This document shows, piece by piece, positions 1-12,015 of a stretch of 64,000 nt of DNA. The notes under the pieces were generated by a model, which was not told the origin of the DNA, did not search any database, and saw nothing but the letters and a program-made list of their open reading frames with translations. The DNA is from Delphinapterus leucas. Taxonomy: Eukaryota; Chordata; Mammalia; Artiodactyla; Monodontidae. Positions within the stretch are counted from its first letter, which is position 1. Each line of letters begins with the position of its first letter. Location of the stretch: positions 82,508,158 to 82,572,157 of the forward strand of contig NW_022098066.1 of assembly GCF_002288925.2 (NCBI RefSeq), read 5' to 3'. Position numbers and translations under genes: made by a program.

Positions 1-39
1 AAGTCCTTATTGAATTCGTTACAATATTGCTTCTGTTTT

Positions 40-161
40 ATGTTTTTTTTGGGTTTTTGGCCACAAGGCATGTGGGATCTTAGCTCTCTGACCAGGAATT
101 GAACCCACACCCCCTGCATTGGAAGGTGAAGTCTGAACCACGGGATGGCCAGGGAAGTCCC
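40..161 (-). repeat. tRNA-derived SINE (CHR-like), short old copy
   Basis: Read on the minus strand, the copy starts with GGACTTCCCTGG...CC and runs through a degraded B box to a T-rich (poly-A) end at about 40-55. It is short and diverged compared with the roughly 200-bp young SINEs elsewhere in the window. Confidence 0.75.
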
Positions 162-162
162 C

Positions 163-1330
163 CCAATATCTAAATTTTAACACATATTATTTTTGCTCTA
201 TTTGCCTCATATTGAAAAATAAAAGTTCACATTACAGATGCAATTGCAACACTACCCCAATCCGACCTCCTGACTCCTTTCCTACAGTTAATTACTATTA
301 AGTATTTTTCCGTAAGTCACACAATTAGAAAATAGCAGAGCTGAGATTTGAACCCAGATCTCCTTGGTTCAAAAGCTATTGCCCTTTCCACAATTCTGTG
401 CTATCCCACCTAGATAAATATGTATAATAGTGATAATATTTATTGCCAATTTGTAAGTGGGTAGTAAAATGTCAAGGGTTGCTTAAAATACCATTCTCCT
501 GTTCCTCTGCTTACCATATTAAGTTATTTACGAATATTTTTATTTTCATGAAATGTAAAATCATGAATTATCACAGATATCAAATTGGTGAAGTTGAGTT
601 GCAAAAGTTTCATTATATTTGAAAAGAATGTGTGAATTAAGATGATTAATCATTTTTAGTGGAGTGGAACTGTATTTTTAGGAGAGGGATTGGTAAGAGA
701 TTAATATGTTTTCAAGCATTTCCATTGTAAGAACTATCTGGGGGGGTCTGAATATGATTAAGCAAATTGAGGCTGAGTTGTTTTTAAAGGCTGACTTGAC
801 AGTCGGTTATGTTAATGGGGCATGACATACAACAGCTGGGTTGTAATCTCCTACTATTGTTGGCATTGATTGAGTTCTTATTAAAGTCTTGTTTCCAGTC
901 TGGACTAATACATTAAGAAGCGGTGGGAAGAAGAAATTAAGGAAGGAGCAGGGGAGAACTGTTAATGTTTGGAAAAAATATTTTCAGAGAAGAGTAAAGA
1001 TTTTCTATATACTACATTAAAAAGGAAGAACAAAGATAGAAGCACTGCCCCTTGCTCAAGAACCTGCAGTGCTTGTTTCCTAAGCAGTGCAGAGCTTATC
1101 CAAAGCTCTGAGAGGCCCTGATTTAGGAGGTCTAGTGAGCAGCCCAGGTGTGTGTGGTTTTGTTTGATAAAGCTACAAAACACAAACAAATAAAACAAAA
1201 CATAAGTAATAAGCAAATAAAGTAAGTAGTAGGTAGTTCCTCGCCCTTTGTTCAAACTGAGAACCAGGATCTGCTAAAGGAACAAACTCGGGCTCCTCAT
1301 CCTGACTTTCAAGATCTTTCTAAAATGGTT
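163..1330. other. 5' flank or upstream intron, no gene seen
   Basis: This AT-rich non-coding sequence has no reading frame with gene-like features. A MIR-like core lies at about 300-415 (a segment resembling the conserved MIR 'gagctgagatttgaaccc' block). The rest shows nothing I recognise. Confidence 0.6.
300..415 (-). repeat. MIR-like SINE fragment
   Basis: It contains the typical MIR antisense block: 'cacacaattagaaaatagc', then a 'gagctgagatttgaaccc'-type core. It is old and diverged, and the identification is by eye. Confidence 0.5.
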
Positions 1331-1610
1331 CTTCACTTCCTGTCCTCTCTGTTCACCCACTACAGGACAGCATGTGCCCTTTGTTTCAGCCCACTTGGTC
1401 CTCTGCACCTTTGCTTATGTTCTACCTGCCTAGATTGCCTTGTATTCTCCCTCCAGCCTATGCAAACTTGATTCATCCTTTAAGGAGAGCAAAAATGTCA
1501 CTTCTCTCTGGAACCTTCTCTGGTAGCCTCTCTTTCCTAATTTCTATAGTTTTTATTATTTGTACCGTTCATACTGCCCTTTGATTGTTATTTATCATAT
1601 ATTATTCCCC
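1330..1610 (+). repeat. L2 LINE 3' fragment
   Basis: C/T-rich text (cactt, cctctgc, 'aaaatgtcacttctctctgg') resembles the L2 3' region with its 'aatgtcacttcctcagggaa'-type block. The fragment is old, with approximate ends. The short open frame across it is incidental. Confidence 0.45.
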
Positions 1611-1794
1611 ATTTACTCAGAACTCTTGTACATAGTTCAGATTCTGCATTGTGCATTAAAATTAGTCTATTAGAAGAATTAATTTTACTTATAAAATTAC
1701 CTTTAGATATGCTCTTCCTCCTACAAGATCTGCATAATCTTGTATACAGATTGAATTCTATTAGGATTAAATCCAATGAAGTCAAAGTCAGCAG

Positions 1795-2920
1795 GTTAGT
1801 TATTCATCCATTCTTTTATTAAATATTTCTTGAGCACCTACTATGTGCCAGGCACCATTCTGGGTACAGGTGATATAGCAGTGAACAAAACAGGCCCATA
1901 TCCTGGCTTTCTCATGGAGTTCACATGCTAGTAGGGAGAGACAGACAAGAAACAAAATAAATAAGTAAATATAATATTTTAGAAGGTGATAGTGCTATGG
2001 GATTAAAAAAACAATGAAGGGAGACATGGAGGGCTGGGGTGAGGCATAGGGTGAGTAACAGTTTTAAATAGGGTGGTCACCTCATAGAGGAAGTGACATT
2101 TGATCAAAGACTTGAAGAGGGTGAGGAAGAGAATGCAGATAACTAAAGAAAGCATACTATTCAGAAGTATCAATAAGCTGAAAGGCCTTGAGGAGGGAGG
2201 GTGCTTGGTGTTTTTGAGAAACAGCAAAGAGAAACAGTGTGGCCGGGGCAGAGTACGTAGGGGAAGAGTAGTAGGAAAAAAGTAGAAGACAGGGTAGGGG
2301 AGAGGCTCCAGATTATGCAGGGCCTTGGGACTTATGGGCTAACAAAACGACTGACTTAGCCTTTCACTCTCAATTAGATGGGAAGCCATTGGGGGTTTCC
2401 AGCAGAGGAGCAATCTGACATTTTGTAACCCTCATAGTGATATGACTGCCACGCTAAGAATCGACTATAGGGGAGCAAGGGTGGGAGTGGGGAGACCAGT
2501 TAAGGGGCTATTCAAATAACTCAGAGGAGAGATCACAGTATCTTGGGCCAGAGTGGCAAAGGTACGAGTGGCAGTGGTGGTAGATAGCTTCTCTATATGT
2601 GTTGAAAATAGAAATCCTGATAGACAGATTTACAGACAGATGAGATGATGTGCATGAGAAAGAAGGGTCAAGAATAATTCAAAGGTTTTGGCCCAAACAA
2701 CTGCAAATATTGGTGGTTACAAACTGAAATGGGGTCCAAAGAGGAAGGAACATATGTGCTGGGAAAAATTAGGAATTCAGTTTTATATATCACGTGTATG
2801 AGCTGTCCATATTCAAGTAGAGATTTCTACTAGGAAGTTAGGTGTAGATTGGAGTTCAGGAGAAAAGTCAAGATGGGCATATAAACTTAGAAATTTAAGT
2901 GAACAAAACATTATTTTTCT
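1795..2920 (-). repeat. L2 LINE, long diverged copy
   Basis: It begins with the reverse complement of the L2 tail ('gagcacctactatgtgccag' at about 1833-1852). It continues through blocks shared with the other minus-strand L2 copies in this window, such as 'agggtggtcacctcatagag', 'tgggaagccattggggg' and 'gagaccagttaaggggctat'. Several copies share this order, which supports one LINE family and not unique sequence. Many indels remove any coding capacity. Confidence 0.6.
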
Positions 2921-3000
2921 AGTCACCATTCTAGCAGATGTAGTTTCTTTGGAACCATTAAAACAAAGTTTTCTATATCATTGGAAAGTTATGAGAATAA

Positions 3001-3076
3001 TATTGGGTTGGCCAAAAAGTTTGTTTGGGTTTTTTCATAAGATCCTAGCCGAACGAACTTTTTGGCCAAGCTAACA
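3001..3076. mobile_element. Mariner-type MITE (short palindromic DNA transposon)
   Basis: Left arm TTGGGTTGGCCAAAAAGTT at 3003-3021 and right arm AACTTTTTGGCCAAGCTAA at 3056-3074 are near-perfect inverted repeats around a spacer of about 34 bp. A TA lies at the left edge. The sequence matches the short non-autonomous mariner elements I recall from ruminant and cetacean genomes. It has no transposase and can only be mobilised in trans. Confidence 0.75.
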
Positions 3077-6040
3077 TAAGCAAGCTAGCCCATATTTAAC
3101 AGATCAAATCAGCAAAAAATGAAATATATATGCAATAATTATCTATTCATTAATTTAACAAATATTTAGGGAGTGTGTCCTAAATATTCTGCAATGAGAA
3201 TACAAAGACACAAAATATGCCTTGCCAGCCCTCAAAACACTCTAGTCTGACTGAGGTGATTGTATACTGTACAGGGGGAAGAATTAACTGGAGAGGTCTT
3301 CTTGGCAATTGTGGGAGCTGAAAGAATATAGAGAGGCATGTAAGTCATTGACCTTTGGGCAGCTTACAGACTAGTTGGAGAGGTAGACACATGAAAAAGT
3401 TAAAAGCTCTAAAATGTGTAAATAACCCTGCAGGACAACAGAAAAGCATTACCATGAGGCAGCATACGAGCACTTGCCAAACGTTAGTATTTGCCTTAGG
3501 AGCTCAAGAGGAAAAAGTTTTTCCAGTCTGGCGTAGCAGGAAAAGCTTTGTTTGGGTGGAATTCAAACTTGAGAAAGTGACTTGAAAAAAGAGGCAGGGT
3601 GTCTTGAGAGGGTGTGATTTTTTTTTTTTTCTTTTATACTAAGAGTGATGAGATGCCTGTGAAGGATTTTTAAGTAAGGGAGATGACAGGATAAGATTTG
3701 AGTTTTGAAAATAATGCTTTTAAAATAATGGGTTTTTCTTAGCTTTAATAAGGAGAAGAACTAGCTGGATGAATTCTGGCAGACATGATAGACACTGTTG
3801 CAAAAGTTTTTGCCATGAGGTTTGTCGTGAGAATGGCACATTCAAGTTGAACTATTTAGCCAACATTTGGATATGTAGGGCTAGATCTTGGGTGAGACAA
3901 CTCAGTTGGAGGTTTGGGGACTGTTTGGGAGGCAAAAGTCAAAGCCCTAAAAGTGGATAAAATCTCTAAGGGAGAAAGTGTGAAGAGAAAAAAATCAGAA
4001 GGCTAATGACTAATTATCATTTAAGTAGTAGCTTTAAAGAGCCAGGAAAAAAAGAAAAAGAAAAAAAAAACAGAGAAGAGGCTAGAGAGATAGGAAAAGA
4101 ACAAGGGATCACAGGGCATAAGAGAAAATAGGCTTAATGTGAAGAAAGAAATATATAGGTTGGATAAGAGCACCTGCATTCATATGCAATTTTACTTTCC
4201 ATAAAGCTTCTATTAAATTATCTTACATGATGAAAGAATCCAAGTAGACATCAAAAGCATGATTAAACACTAATCTAGAATCTGGCACCTGGTTCCCCCT
4301 GTGCAAAATGGAGGTAATAATAATCAGGTTATTCCTCTAGGAGCTTAGACCAGGAAAGGGCCTTAAAATCACCGTTTCCAACCACTTCATTTTATAAATG
4401 AGGACAGTTAGGCCTCTGGAGAAGTGTACTCCCAAGGTCATACGTCTATTTAGTAACAAAGCTGGGACCAGAAAAGGATCTTCTTGAGTCTTACCTCAGA
4501 CTTTTCTCTTCCTCACTGTCTCTAATTAAGCCTAGGTGAAATTCATTTATTCTAAGAGCACAGATTTAATGAAATTAGCTAAATGCATTTTAAATGTGTG
4601 CTTTCTTCTTTAAAATGAAGAATATATTGTCTTAAGTTACCAGTGGTCTAGGTAAGAAATGTGTTGCCTACTTATAATCCAGCTCTATTTGAGAGAATGC
4701 TCGGTTCTAATTATGCCCTCCTGAGGCCACTTTATTCACTCAAATTTTTTCTGTCTTTCAAAGCAAAGTGCAAGTGCAACTCCTAGTCAAAGCTTTCTTT
4801 CTCTCACCATCCTAATGAGAATGAATCACTCTTTCTTCTGGGTTCCCACAGATGCAGTATTTTTCAAACTTTAGGACAAAACGTGTTAGTGGGTCATGGA
4901 ATCAATTCAGTGGGTCACTCCCAAAAAGAGAAACGGAATAGGAAATATCAGAGTGCATCCTACATAGTGATGGTTAACATTACTTTGGGGAACTTTTACT
5001 TCAGTTGTGTGTGTGTGTGCATGCACTGGATTGCAGTGTGAAATGTAAAATGTTTGAATAACACAGGCCTGGAGGATTATAATGTAAAACATATGCACCT
5101 ACGTCTCTACGGCCACCTATCTCTTGGAGGCCTGGGACTGTCTTCATCTTTGTATTCCTCATGCCCAACATACTACCTGCTGTGTACAAAAAAGGGAGAT
5201 TGATTGGAATTATTATGAAGAGTGAAGAAAGAATTAGAAGAATGAAGAGCAGGTAGGTTGGGGAGGAACCTTATATGTGAATTAAGTATAAAGTTTTTGT
5301 TTCCTTTACTTTGGATGTTAATATTAATTTGTTTTCAAGCTAGTATTACTGCACCCAAGAACCTGTGTTTGGTATCTGTGCTGTGGCGTTGTCTCCCAGT
5401 CACCTTCAATGTCCCGTGTGGTGTGGTATAAATAATACTTCCTGCCAACGTTGCAGCTGTCATTCAAGGATCTTAAATTGCTTTAGGAGCAGGATCTGGT
5501 GATGAGTGCCTAGCTCCACTTGGCAGGTGCCGGAGTTAAGAACTAGTGACTGGGTTAAATCTCTGGGCTCCAGCCTGACACCTCCCTCCATCACCTCCCA
5601 CCCTCTTTTCGCCCTCATCCCTTAGAGGGAGGAACCTTTGACCCTGCCTCTTGGAGCTTGTGTAACTGGTAAACAGATTTTTGCAAAGATTCCACTGAAC
5701 TAGAAGATTGGCCCTTTCTTTGGAGGTGGCTCAGGTGTGTATGGGGGGAGGGGCATGGTAATAAAGGCTATTTCTTTAACTGCCTCAGGGCTGGAAAGGT
5801 CCAGGGAATAAAACTGGGAAGGAGCTGATGAGAGGTGAGCTTCTGGATCATTCAAGGAAATTAGAAACCCCTCTGATTAGTCGTTCTTTAAGATTTGCAC
5901 CTGACAGAAGGGGGATATTTGATACGTGGTCGCCATTTTGTGGGCCATTCTGTGTCCTTGCAACCCAACCATCACCTTGAATTACTCCCATTCCCCATTT
6001 CCTGGAAGCTTCTGAGGGTCAGCCCCCTCTCTTTTCTGAG
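3077..6040. other. 5' flank of PDE4DIP promoter, mostly non-coding
   Basis: No coding region is supported here. I see L2/MIR-type remnants at about 3140-3330, 4320-4500, 4720-4830 and 5075-5200, and A-rich runs near 4045-4070. The stretch 5340-6040 looks non-repetitive and could hold regulatory sequence. It includes a TATAAAT at 5427-5433 and a GCCATTTTG (YY1-like) near 5931. I cannot assign a transcription start from these. Confidence 0.5.
4320..4500 (-). repeat. MIR-like SINE fragment
   Basis: 'tcattttataaatgaggac' followed by 'aaggtcatacgtctatttag' and 'aacaaagctgggacc' is the usual antisense MIR order (anaemic core, then the 'gctgggatt' block). Confidence 0.5.
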
Positions 6041-6049
6041 AAACTGTTA

Positions 6050-6386
6050 ACTGCCTACAGTTGGGCCTGAGAGGCTGAGGGAGGGTGAGAGCCGAGTCCT
6101 AGCTTGGAGTCGGGTTACACCACTTGTGTCTGAGTTCACGCAGCATGTTCCTCTGTCAGGGATTCCGCAAATATCTCCCGAGGTAAAAAAGGAAAGCGCG
6201 CTGCGCTCCAGCACCCAGAGCAGCGAGCCCAGGCCCAAGTGCGGGAGAGAGCGCCAGCCATCAGGGGCATGTCGCCGTAGCCTCGCAGCGTCGCCGCCGG
6301 CTCGCTTCATGCCGCGGTGCAGCTGCACCACGTTCCTGGGCTGAGGGGGCGATTGGGCATGTGCTCCTCCCCATGGGTTGCCCACC
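6050..6386 (+). promoter_or_regulatory. PDE4DIP: Upstream PDE4DIP promoter / 5' UTR region
   Basis: A short GC- and CpG-rich patch (about 6180-6350) lies directly before the first coding exon, in otherwise AT-rich DNA. This suggests that transcription of the CM1-type isoform starts in or just above it. There is no clear TATA box within 100 bp. A TGA at 6342-6344 is in frame with the ATG at 6387, so within this exon the coding frame cannot extend further upstream. A GAG/gtaaaa at about 6180-6186 could act as a donor for a separate 5' UTR exon. The exact start site cannot be read from sequence alone. Confidence 0.55.
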
Positions 6387-6432
6387 ATGTCTAATGGATA
6401 TCGCACTCTGTCCCAGCACCTCAATGACCTGA
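6145..6432 (+). other. Cluster of upstream AUGs / short uORFs
   Basis: Five ATGs precede the main start: 6145 (14 codons including stop, to 6186), 6269 (4 codons, to 6280), 6309 (12 codons, to 6344), 6359 (12 codons, to 6394) and 6373 (20 codons, to 6432). The last two overlap the main ATG at 6387 in other frames. If the mRNA starts upstream of them, ribosomes would have to leak past or reinitiate. Whether they are in the mature mRNA is unknown. Confidence 0.5.
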
Positions 6433-6527
6433 AGAAGGAGAACTTCAGCCTCAAGCTGCGCATCTACTTCCTGGAGGAGCGCATGCAGCAGAAGTATGAG
6501 GCCAGCAGGGAGGACATCTACAAGAGG
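6387..6527 (+). CDS. PDE4DIP: PDE4DIP (myomegalin) coding exon 1, CM1 motif
   Basis: This exon encodes 47 residues, MSNGYRTLSQ...EDIYKR, and matches the N-terminus of the CM1-type myomegalin isoforms. Residues 14-20 (DLKKENF) and the LKLRIYFLEE stretch after them are the core of the CM1 (centrosomin motif 1). In CDK5RAP2, centrosomin and myomegalin this motif binds and activates gamma-tubulin ring complexes at the centrosome and Golgi. The start is chosen because CCACC directly precedes the ATG (good Kozak) and an in-frame stop lies 43 bases upstream. The exon ends in a complete codon (phase 0) at donor GTGAGT (6528). Exon 2 follows after 28.6 kb. The paralogue CDK5RAP2 is excluded because I recognise the myomegalin-specific residues and the alternative first exon downstream. 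Function is from family knowledge. Confidence 0.95.
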
Positions 6528-6750
6528 GTGAGTGCGGGGGCCTGCGGCTCGTGGGGGGCAGGGGCTGATGGTGGACACATCCAGATTCCGAGCTCTTCCT
6601 AGCTGGTGCTGTGCGAATCAGTGGGGTAGGCGGTCTCCCGGCCTGTTCTGGTCACCTTAACGCCAGTGTGACCTTGGACAAGCCCATTTCACCTCATCTG
6701 TGCCTGTTGCCTACTTTCCTACTCTGTAAAGAGAGCGAGCTGGATTAAAT

Positions 6751-6912
6751 CAGAGGCTCTCGACCTCTGGTTTGGAACTGTGTAGAACAATCACCTTGGG
6801 GGCTGGTTTAAAGTGTCGATTACTGCCTTACCCCCAGGGATTCTGATTTAGTAAGGGAGGGGGAGCTTAGAAATCTGCATTTTTAAACAAGCCCCAGAGG
6901 TGACTGAAGCTG
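6751..6912. repeat. MER5-type (hAT-Charlie) DNA transposon fossil
   Basis: Recognised by 'agaacaatcaccttggggg', 'ccccagggattctgattt' and 'aaatctgcatttttaaacaa', the characteristic blocks of the MER5A/B consensus. It is old, non-autonomous and non-coding, and lies 220 bp inside intron 1. Confidence 0.65.
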
Positions 6913-8655
6913 GTAGTTTTCAAGTCACACGCTCTGCTTAGAGAAGGGACCCTTCTAGCTCTGGCACATGGGGGCAGGGAATGATGCCATGGGGAACAGG
7001 GCAGGGGCTGAGGACATTTCTGTTCCTTGAGAGATTCGTGTTTGTTTTTGAAGATGATTAAAAGCAGATGAGCTTTTAGGGTGGGGTCTTAGGCATTTTC
7101 ATCTTTAGGAATAGTTCACCTTAGAATGAAGAAAGGGTATTGATGGAATGAACAGCCGTTGGCCTTGGGTGGGGTGGGAGAGGGAATGGCGGCTTCCCTG
7201 AAAGGGAGGGCTGTCTTGATTGATGGGGGAGTGGGGCTGGGAAGGAAGGCAGAGGGGATTGGCTGAGTTGAGGGTGAGATGAGACAGCACCTTGGTAAGA
7301 GGACATTAGGCTATGGTTTACAAGGATTAAGCTTCCTAACTGGTTGCCACAATGTTGGTTTCCTTAGCTTTCTTAGTGTCTGGGCTAGCAGGACCTGAAG
7401 CGGCCTGAGCGACCTGGAGCTGGTGGCCTCTGACTTTATCAGTTTCTAAATTTCCAGCTGTTTGCACCAGAGGACTATACCAATATTATCATTATCTATG
7501 TGTGCCCTGTCCTGTCGAGAAGGAGTTTGGGAAGCATTACAGGCTGCTAGATAATACTTTAGATCAGAGGAATAACTGGTGTTTCAGACCCAAACCACTG
7601 TTTGGTAAATTCAACTAAGATGAACTGCTAAATCTGAGGAATTTAGCCCTATTTTCTGACTTTCCTGGATTTCCATGTTTTAACCTGAATTTTCCTGAAA
7701 TTGATCCAGACTCATCTTTTGTCTTTTATGTGACTATATAGTGAACGTGCCTCAATGGAGCTGCCAGGGGTCGAGGGGGATATTGCCAAGTGAGGGTTGG
7801 TAACTCAGAGAGAGGGAGAAGGGGAGCGTGAGTGCAGTATTTGCCTCGGAGTAGGAATAGTGAATGAATTTGTTCACTGTGCAGAGGGAGGGACATTTTC
7901 CCATTAACTGTCTCCAAAGCAAGACAGAAGAAAGGGGCAATTTCGTATAGATAATTTGAGGGAAAGGATTTTTTAGCTTGAATCAAATGACCGCTTGAGT
8001 CAGTTGGTCTCACCCTGCTCTGCACTGGCTAAGGGGACACTCTGGGTGGGTGTGAGAGGGCACCGACGCTGTCCTGGAGAAGTGTGACTGAGAGGATTAT
8101 AGGAGCTGCACCGAGGTATGGTGGGGGTAAGCGGGCCACAGGACATTGTCACGTGCAGAGGTGACAACCCTTTGTTAGACTCCTGTATTGCCACTAGTCC
8201 CACTCAGGAAGTAGAAACGGCCCTGTCTCTTCCTGGTCTAAGAGCAGAGTAGTCAGGCAGCTACAGGCATCCTATAATATGGGGAATCTCAAACTATTGT
8301 GTCCCCTCCTTTCCCTTCTCACCATACCTTTGTTCCATTCACCTGTCACATTACTCATCCTGTTTGGCTGGGATTATTTGGGAAGCACCAACAGCCTAGG
8401 TTAAAATGCCCTTATTTGGGAAGCAGAATACATAAAGCCGTTATCAATCATTAACATCGTAGTTGAAGTTAGTTTATCACACTATGTAGTGATGAGGCAT
8501 TGATAGAAATCAGGGCAGTTGCATTTTGATGGAAGGACAAGGGATTAGAAAACCACAGATCAGGAGCCTTGGACAATCAGAGACCTGGGCGAGTTACTTA
8601 GCATCTCTGAGCCTGTTCCAGTCCCTGTAGAACTGGCATTAAGAATAATGCACAG

Positions 8656-8865
8656 GGGCTTCCCTGGTGGCGCAGTAGTTGAGCGTCCGCCTGCCGATGC
8701 AGGGGACACGGGTTCGTGCCCCGGTCCGGGAAGATCCCACATGCCGCGGAGCAGCTGGGCCCATGAGCCATGGCCGCTGAGCCTGCGCGTCCGGAGCCTG
8801 TGCTCCGCAACGGGAGAGGCCACAAGAGTGAGAGGCCTGCGTACCGCAAAAAAAAAAAAAAAAAA
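8656..8865 (+). repeat. Young CHR-type SINE with poly-A tail
   Basis: A full-length copy of about 200 bp: tRNA-like head with A box (TGGCGCAGTAG) and B box (GGTTCGTGCCC), tRNA-unrelated body, then ACCGC and an A tail. It is flanked by a 15-bp duplication: AAGAATAATGCACAG at 8641-8655 and AAGAATTATGCACAG at 8866-8880 (one mismatch). It sits within a MIR-like stretch (about 8550-8640 and 8881-8970). Confidence 0.9.
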
Positions 8866-10904
8866 AAGAATTATGCACAGCACCATAGGCCCTGAAAATT
8901 ATCTGTTGAGAGTATGAATAAATAGCAGCCATAAAGATTAAATAAGAAGACATAATCAAAGCACTTTGTAAACTTCATAGCATCCTACAGGTATGAGAGG
9001 GTAGTAGTTGTATGCCTACTAGTAGTAATAGTTATTATGATATTTAAAAATGGTAAAGCAATTTGGTTCCTTTAATCTCACCCTCAGACGTTCCCATGAA
9101 TGTGTTTTACGTTCATCCATGTTAGTCCCTTTGTGACTCCACAAGGTTAGGATAATTAATTAGCAGCCATGTTGGCAGAGACAGGGAGAGTGATGTGCAG
9201 TGCATCACATGGTAAGTCAGGTAGTTCAGATAAGAATTTAGAGCCCTGTTCTGTGACTAAACTTAGCTTGATTTTTTTTTAGTGTTGGAAGGACTCTTTA
9301 AATATAGTAAAAGCATTAAATCATGCCCAACTAAGTGAGAATCTGCAATAATTTGGGTGCTGTATGCATGGATTCTCTTAAAGAAAACCAGTATTTGTGA
9401 AACATATGTAATAAAATTCTATTATGAATAGTAACTATTTTATCATTTCGCATATTTTTACTACTGCAGACTTTTGTTGAGATATTTGTACTGAAGAGTA
9501 AAAAGTTACTGTCTTAGTGAGAGGCAATCAAGCATTTCACCATAATGACTACAGGGAAGGGAAAAATGAGAAACTGCAGGAGAAAAGGACTGGAGAGTGG
9601 GTTCTGTCTTTTTCTTTCCAAGTGGCAAGTCCTCCTTTATGTATCTGATTGAGGGAGAGACTAAAGTAGATATACATAATTCTTAATTGTAAAGGAAGCT
9701 ACAAGGCTGTTTAATTTTAAGAAAAGTTGTAAGAGTTAGAGAGTTACATAAAAACCTAAAAGTATCAACTTCAGAGCAAGTAAATAAAAAAGGAGTTAAG
9801 GGTTTCTCTCTTTCAAGATGCTCAGAGAATTCAGAAATAAAATAATATTAAACTATACATAAGAGTTGGTTCTGCGAGACTGGCTATTTTTGGTTGAGTG
9901 TTTAAGTTAAACTACCCTTTAAGCTTCAGCTTCTGTAAATATTTAAACACACAGGAGGAGGCTGCTTACCCTCAGCACAGAACAACTAGGGTATATACCT
10001 ACATGATTAGGCACCACTGCCCCCTCTTGATAGCAAATATTAATTGTAGGTTCAGTTTTGGGGGAAGACAATATATAAAGCAAGGAAGGGAGAAACCGTT
10101 GCAGTACACAGAGCTCCTGATTCTGGAGCAAAGTAGAGAGAGAAAACACTGTGAGTGGTTTACAGCTGAGCATGGCCCACTCCCAGGAAGACTGGCTTGT
10201 TAGCATTTCTGAACAGCAGCTGCTCTGGTAAATAATTTCTGGGCGGCAACTTGGCTGACTTCCTCGTTGTTGTTGATTATCTAATCCTGCATCTTCTCAT
10301 GATAGCTGAGCGTGCCCCCACTAGAAATATGCCCAACCCTGGAATTTGTGAAATCCACTGCTGTGTGATAAACACCCAATGCCCAAACAGCATACAAAAC
10401 CACCATCCACTGTGTTTTGCCACACGATGACTACTTACTTGCTAAGCTTGTGTGAATTTATTATTATATAAGGTTGCTTTGAAAAAGATTTAAGGTTCCA
10501 TTCTAAGAATGGAATTTAAAATCTGACAGGGTCAGATCCAATAACAAAAGCGACAGGAGAAACTGAATGTTGTCCTCCTGGACCAGATAGAGTCAATGTT
10601 TAAATATGACACAATTGGTGTTGGACGGTTAAAGTCGATTTGGCCTTTAGACAGGAGTTGAAAGAGTTGTGTTCCATTGTTTTGTGGTCTTTAAACTGCC
10701 TGACTTCTTTGAGCTGTGGTTTCTCATCTTTGAGTCTAGATATTTTTCCTGAGCAAACTTTGAAGTTTATACGTAGCTTATTTCTGCAGCTAGGTTTGTT
10801 TGGTTTTTGGTTTTTTTCACAGCTAGGTTTTTAAAATCACGATAAACAGCCCACTGACTTTACTTGCCTACCAAATTTTTATCATTTCTACTGTTCTGCT
10901 ATCA

Positions 10905-11145
10905 CTGGGCATAGTAGTTAAGAGTTAGGAATAAGACAGGCTTAAGATGGAATCTTGGTTCTACTACTTGCTACCTGGGTTAACTTGGGCAAATACTATA
11001 ATTTCCCTGAGCTGAAGTAGGTCTTGTAATAATTTCTATCTTACAGGGTCTGGAGCAAGATCAAGTGAGCCAATCCATTGAAACCAGCACAATGCCTCTC
11101 ACATGGTAGTAAGCCCTCAAACAATATTTGCCCCTGTTGTGACAA
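10905..11145 (+). repeat. MIR SINE
   Basis: It shows the typical MIR order: 'gttctactacttgctacctg', 'ttgggcaaatactataattt', 'ctgagct', then 'aatgcctctcacatggtag' with a 'gtaagccctcaa' end. Confidence 0.6.
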
Positions 11146-11559
11146 ACTGGGAGATGGCAGAATTATCCAGATAAGTCCAGTTACTGGACACATCCAATCT
11201 GGGCCACTTTTGAATTCCAAATCAGTTTCTTCTTCTTCAGTAGTGGATTTGGGACAATTTGCCCTATTTGTCTCAATTCTCCATTTTAGTTTGCCCATGT
11301 ATAAATAACATAATCGAAGTGTCCCTATTACAGCACAATTACTGTCACCCTCACATACAAATGTTTCTTCAAAAAAAAAACAAACAAGAAAGGCTAGATT
11401 TGTTACATTTTTTAATAAAATATTTTATTTAGTAATAATACAAAGTCCTTTGCTTTCACAAAAATTATTATGACTATGCTTGGTTATGATTCAAAATTTT
11501 TTATCATCTTGGTTTAATACTTTGTAGCTTGGCCTGGTTCTATATTATTTAATTTTTAA

Positions 11560-11760
11560 GACCTAGCTTTCTTTTTAATGGAGATATAATTAACATATTG
11601 TATTAATTTCAGGTGTACAACATAATGACTCTATATGTATATGTCACGAGATGATCACCACAGTAAGTCTAGTTCACACCCATCATCACACATCGTTACA
11701 ATTTTTTTCCTTGTATGAGAACTTTCAAGATCTGCTCTCTTCATTGAATTTCTTTTTGTC
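11560..11760 (-). repeat. L1 LINE 3' UTR fragment
   Basis: The segment around 'gagatataattaacatattg' followed by 'atttcaggtgtacaacataa' is the antisense of a common L1 3' end. It is a 5'-truncated fossil without coding sequence. Confidence 0.6.
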
Positions 11761-12015
11761 TCAATGACTGATTTTCTTTAGTCCTAATCTGATTTCTTTA
11801 GGCTTTGGGAAATACGATGAGTAACATTGTACGTGCAGACTTACTGTGCTAAGTACCCAAAAGTTCAGTGATGCCCCAAGGAACTCCATCAGGCCATATA
11901 ATTTAGGAACCTTGACTTGAACCAATGGAGGCAATTACAGAAAAACAAGTATCTTTGAGGGATATCAAAATGTAGGGACACAAGTTTTGAACTCAGTCAG
12001 AAAACTTGAATTCTG

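Noticed and set aside
6126..6344. 72-codon frame in frame with the main start, possible N-terminal extension
   Set aside because: It has a TGA at 6342 before the main ATG and no ATG at its own beginning (it opens with GTG). It is leader sequence with short uORFs.
6047..6463. Antisense open frame of 138 codons over the first promoter and exon 1
   Set aside because: GC-rich shadow of the 5' UTR and CM1 exon. The product is low-complexity and matches nothing known.
8656..8730. tRNA-like A and B boxes suggesting a tRNA gene
   Set aside because: They belong to the tRNA-derived head of the SINE. The sequence does not complete a cloverleaf with an anticodon arm, and the same head recurs many times.
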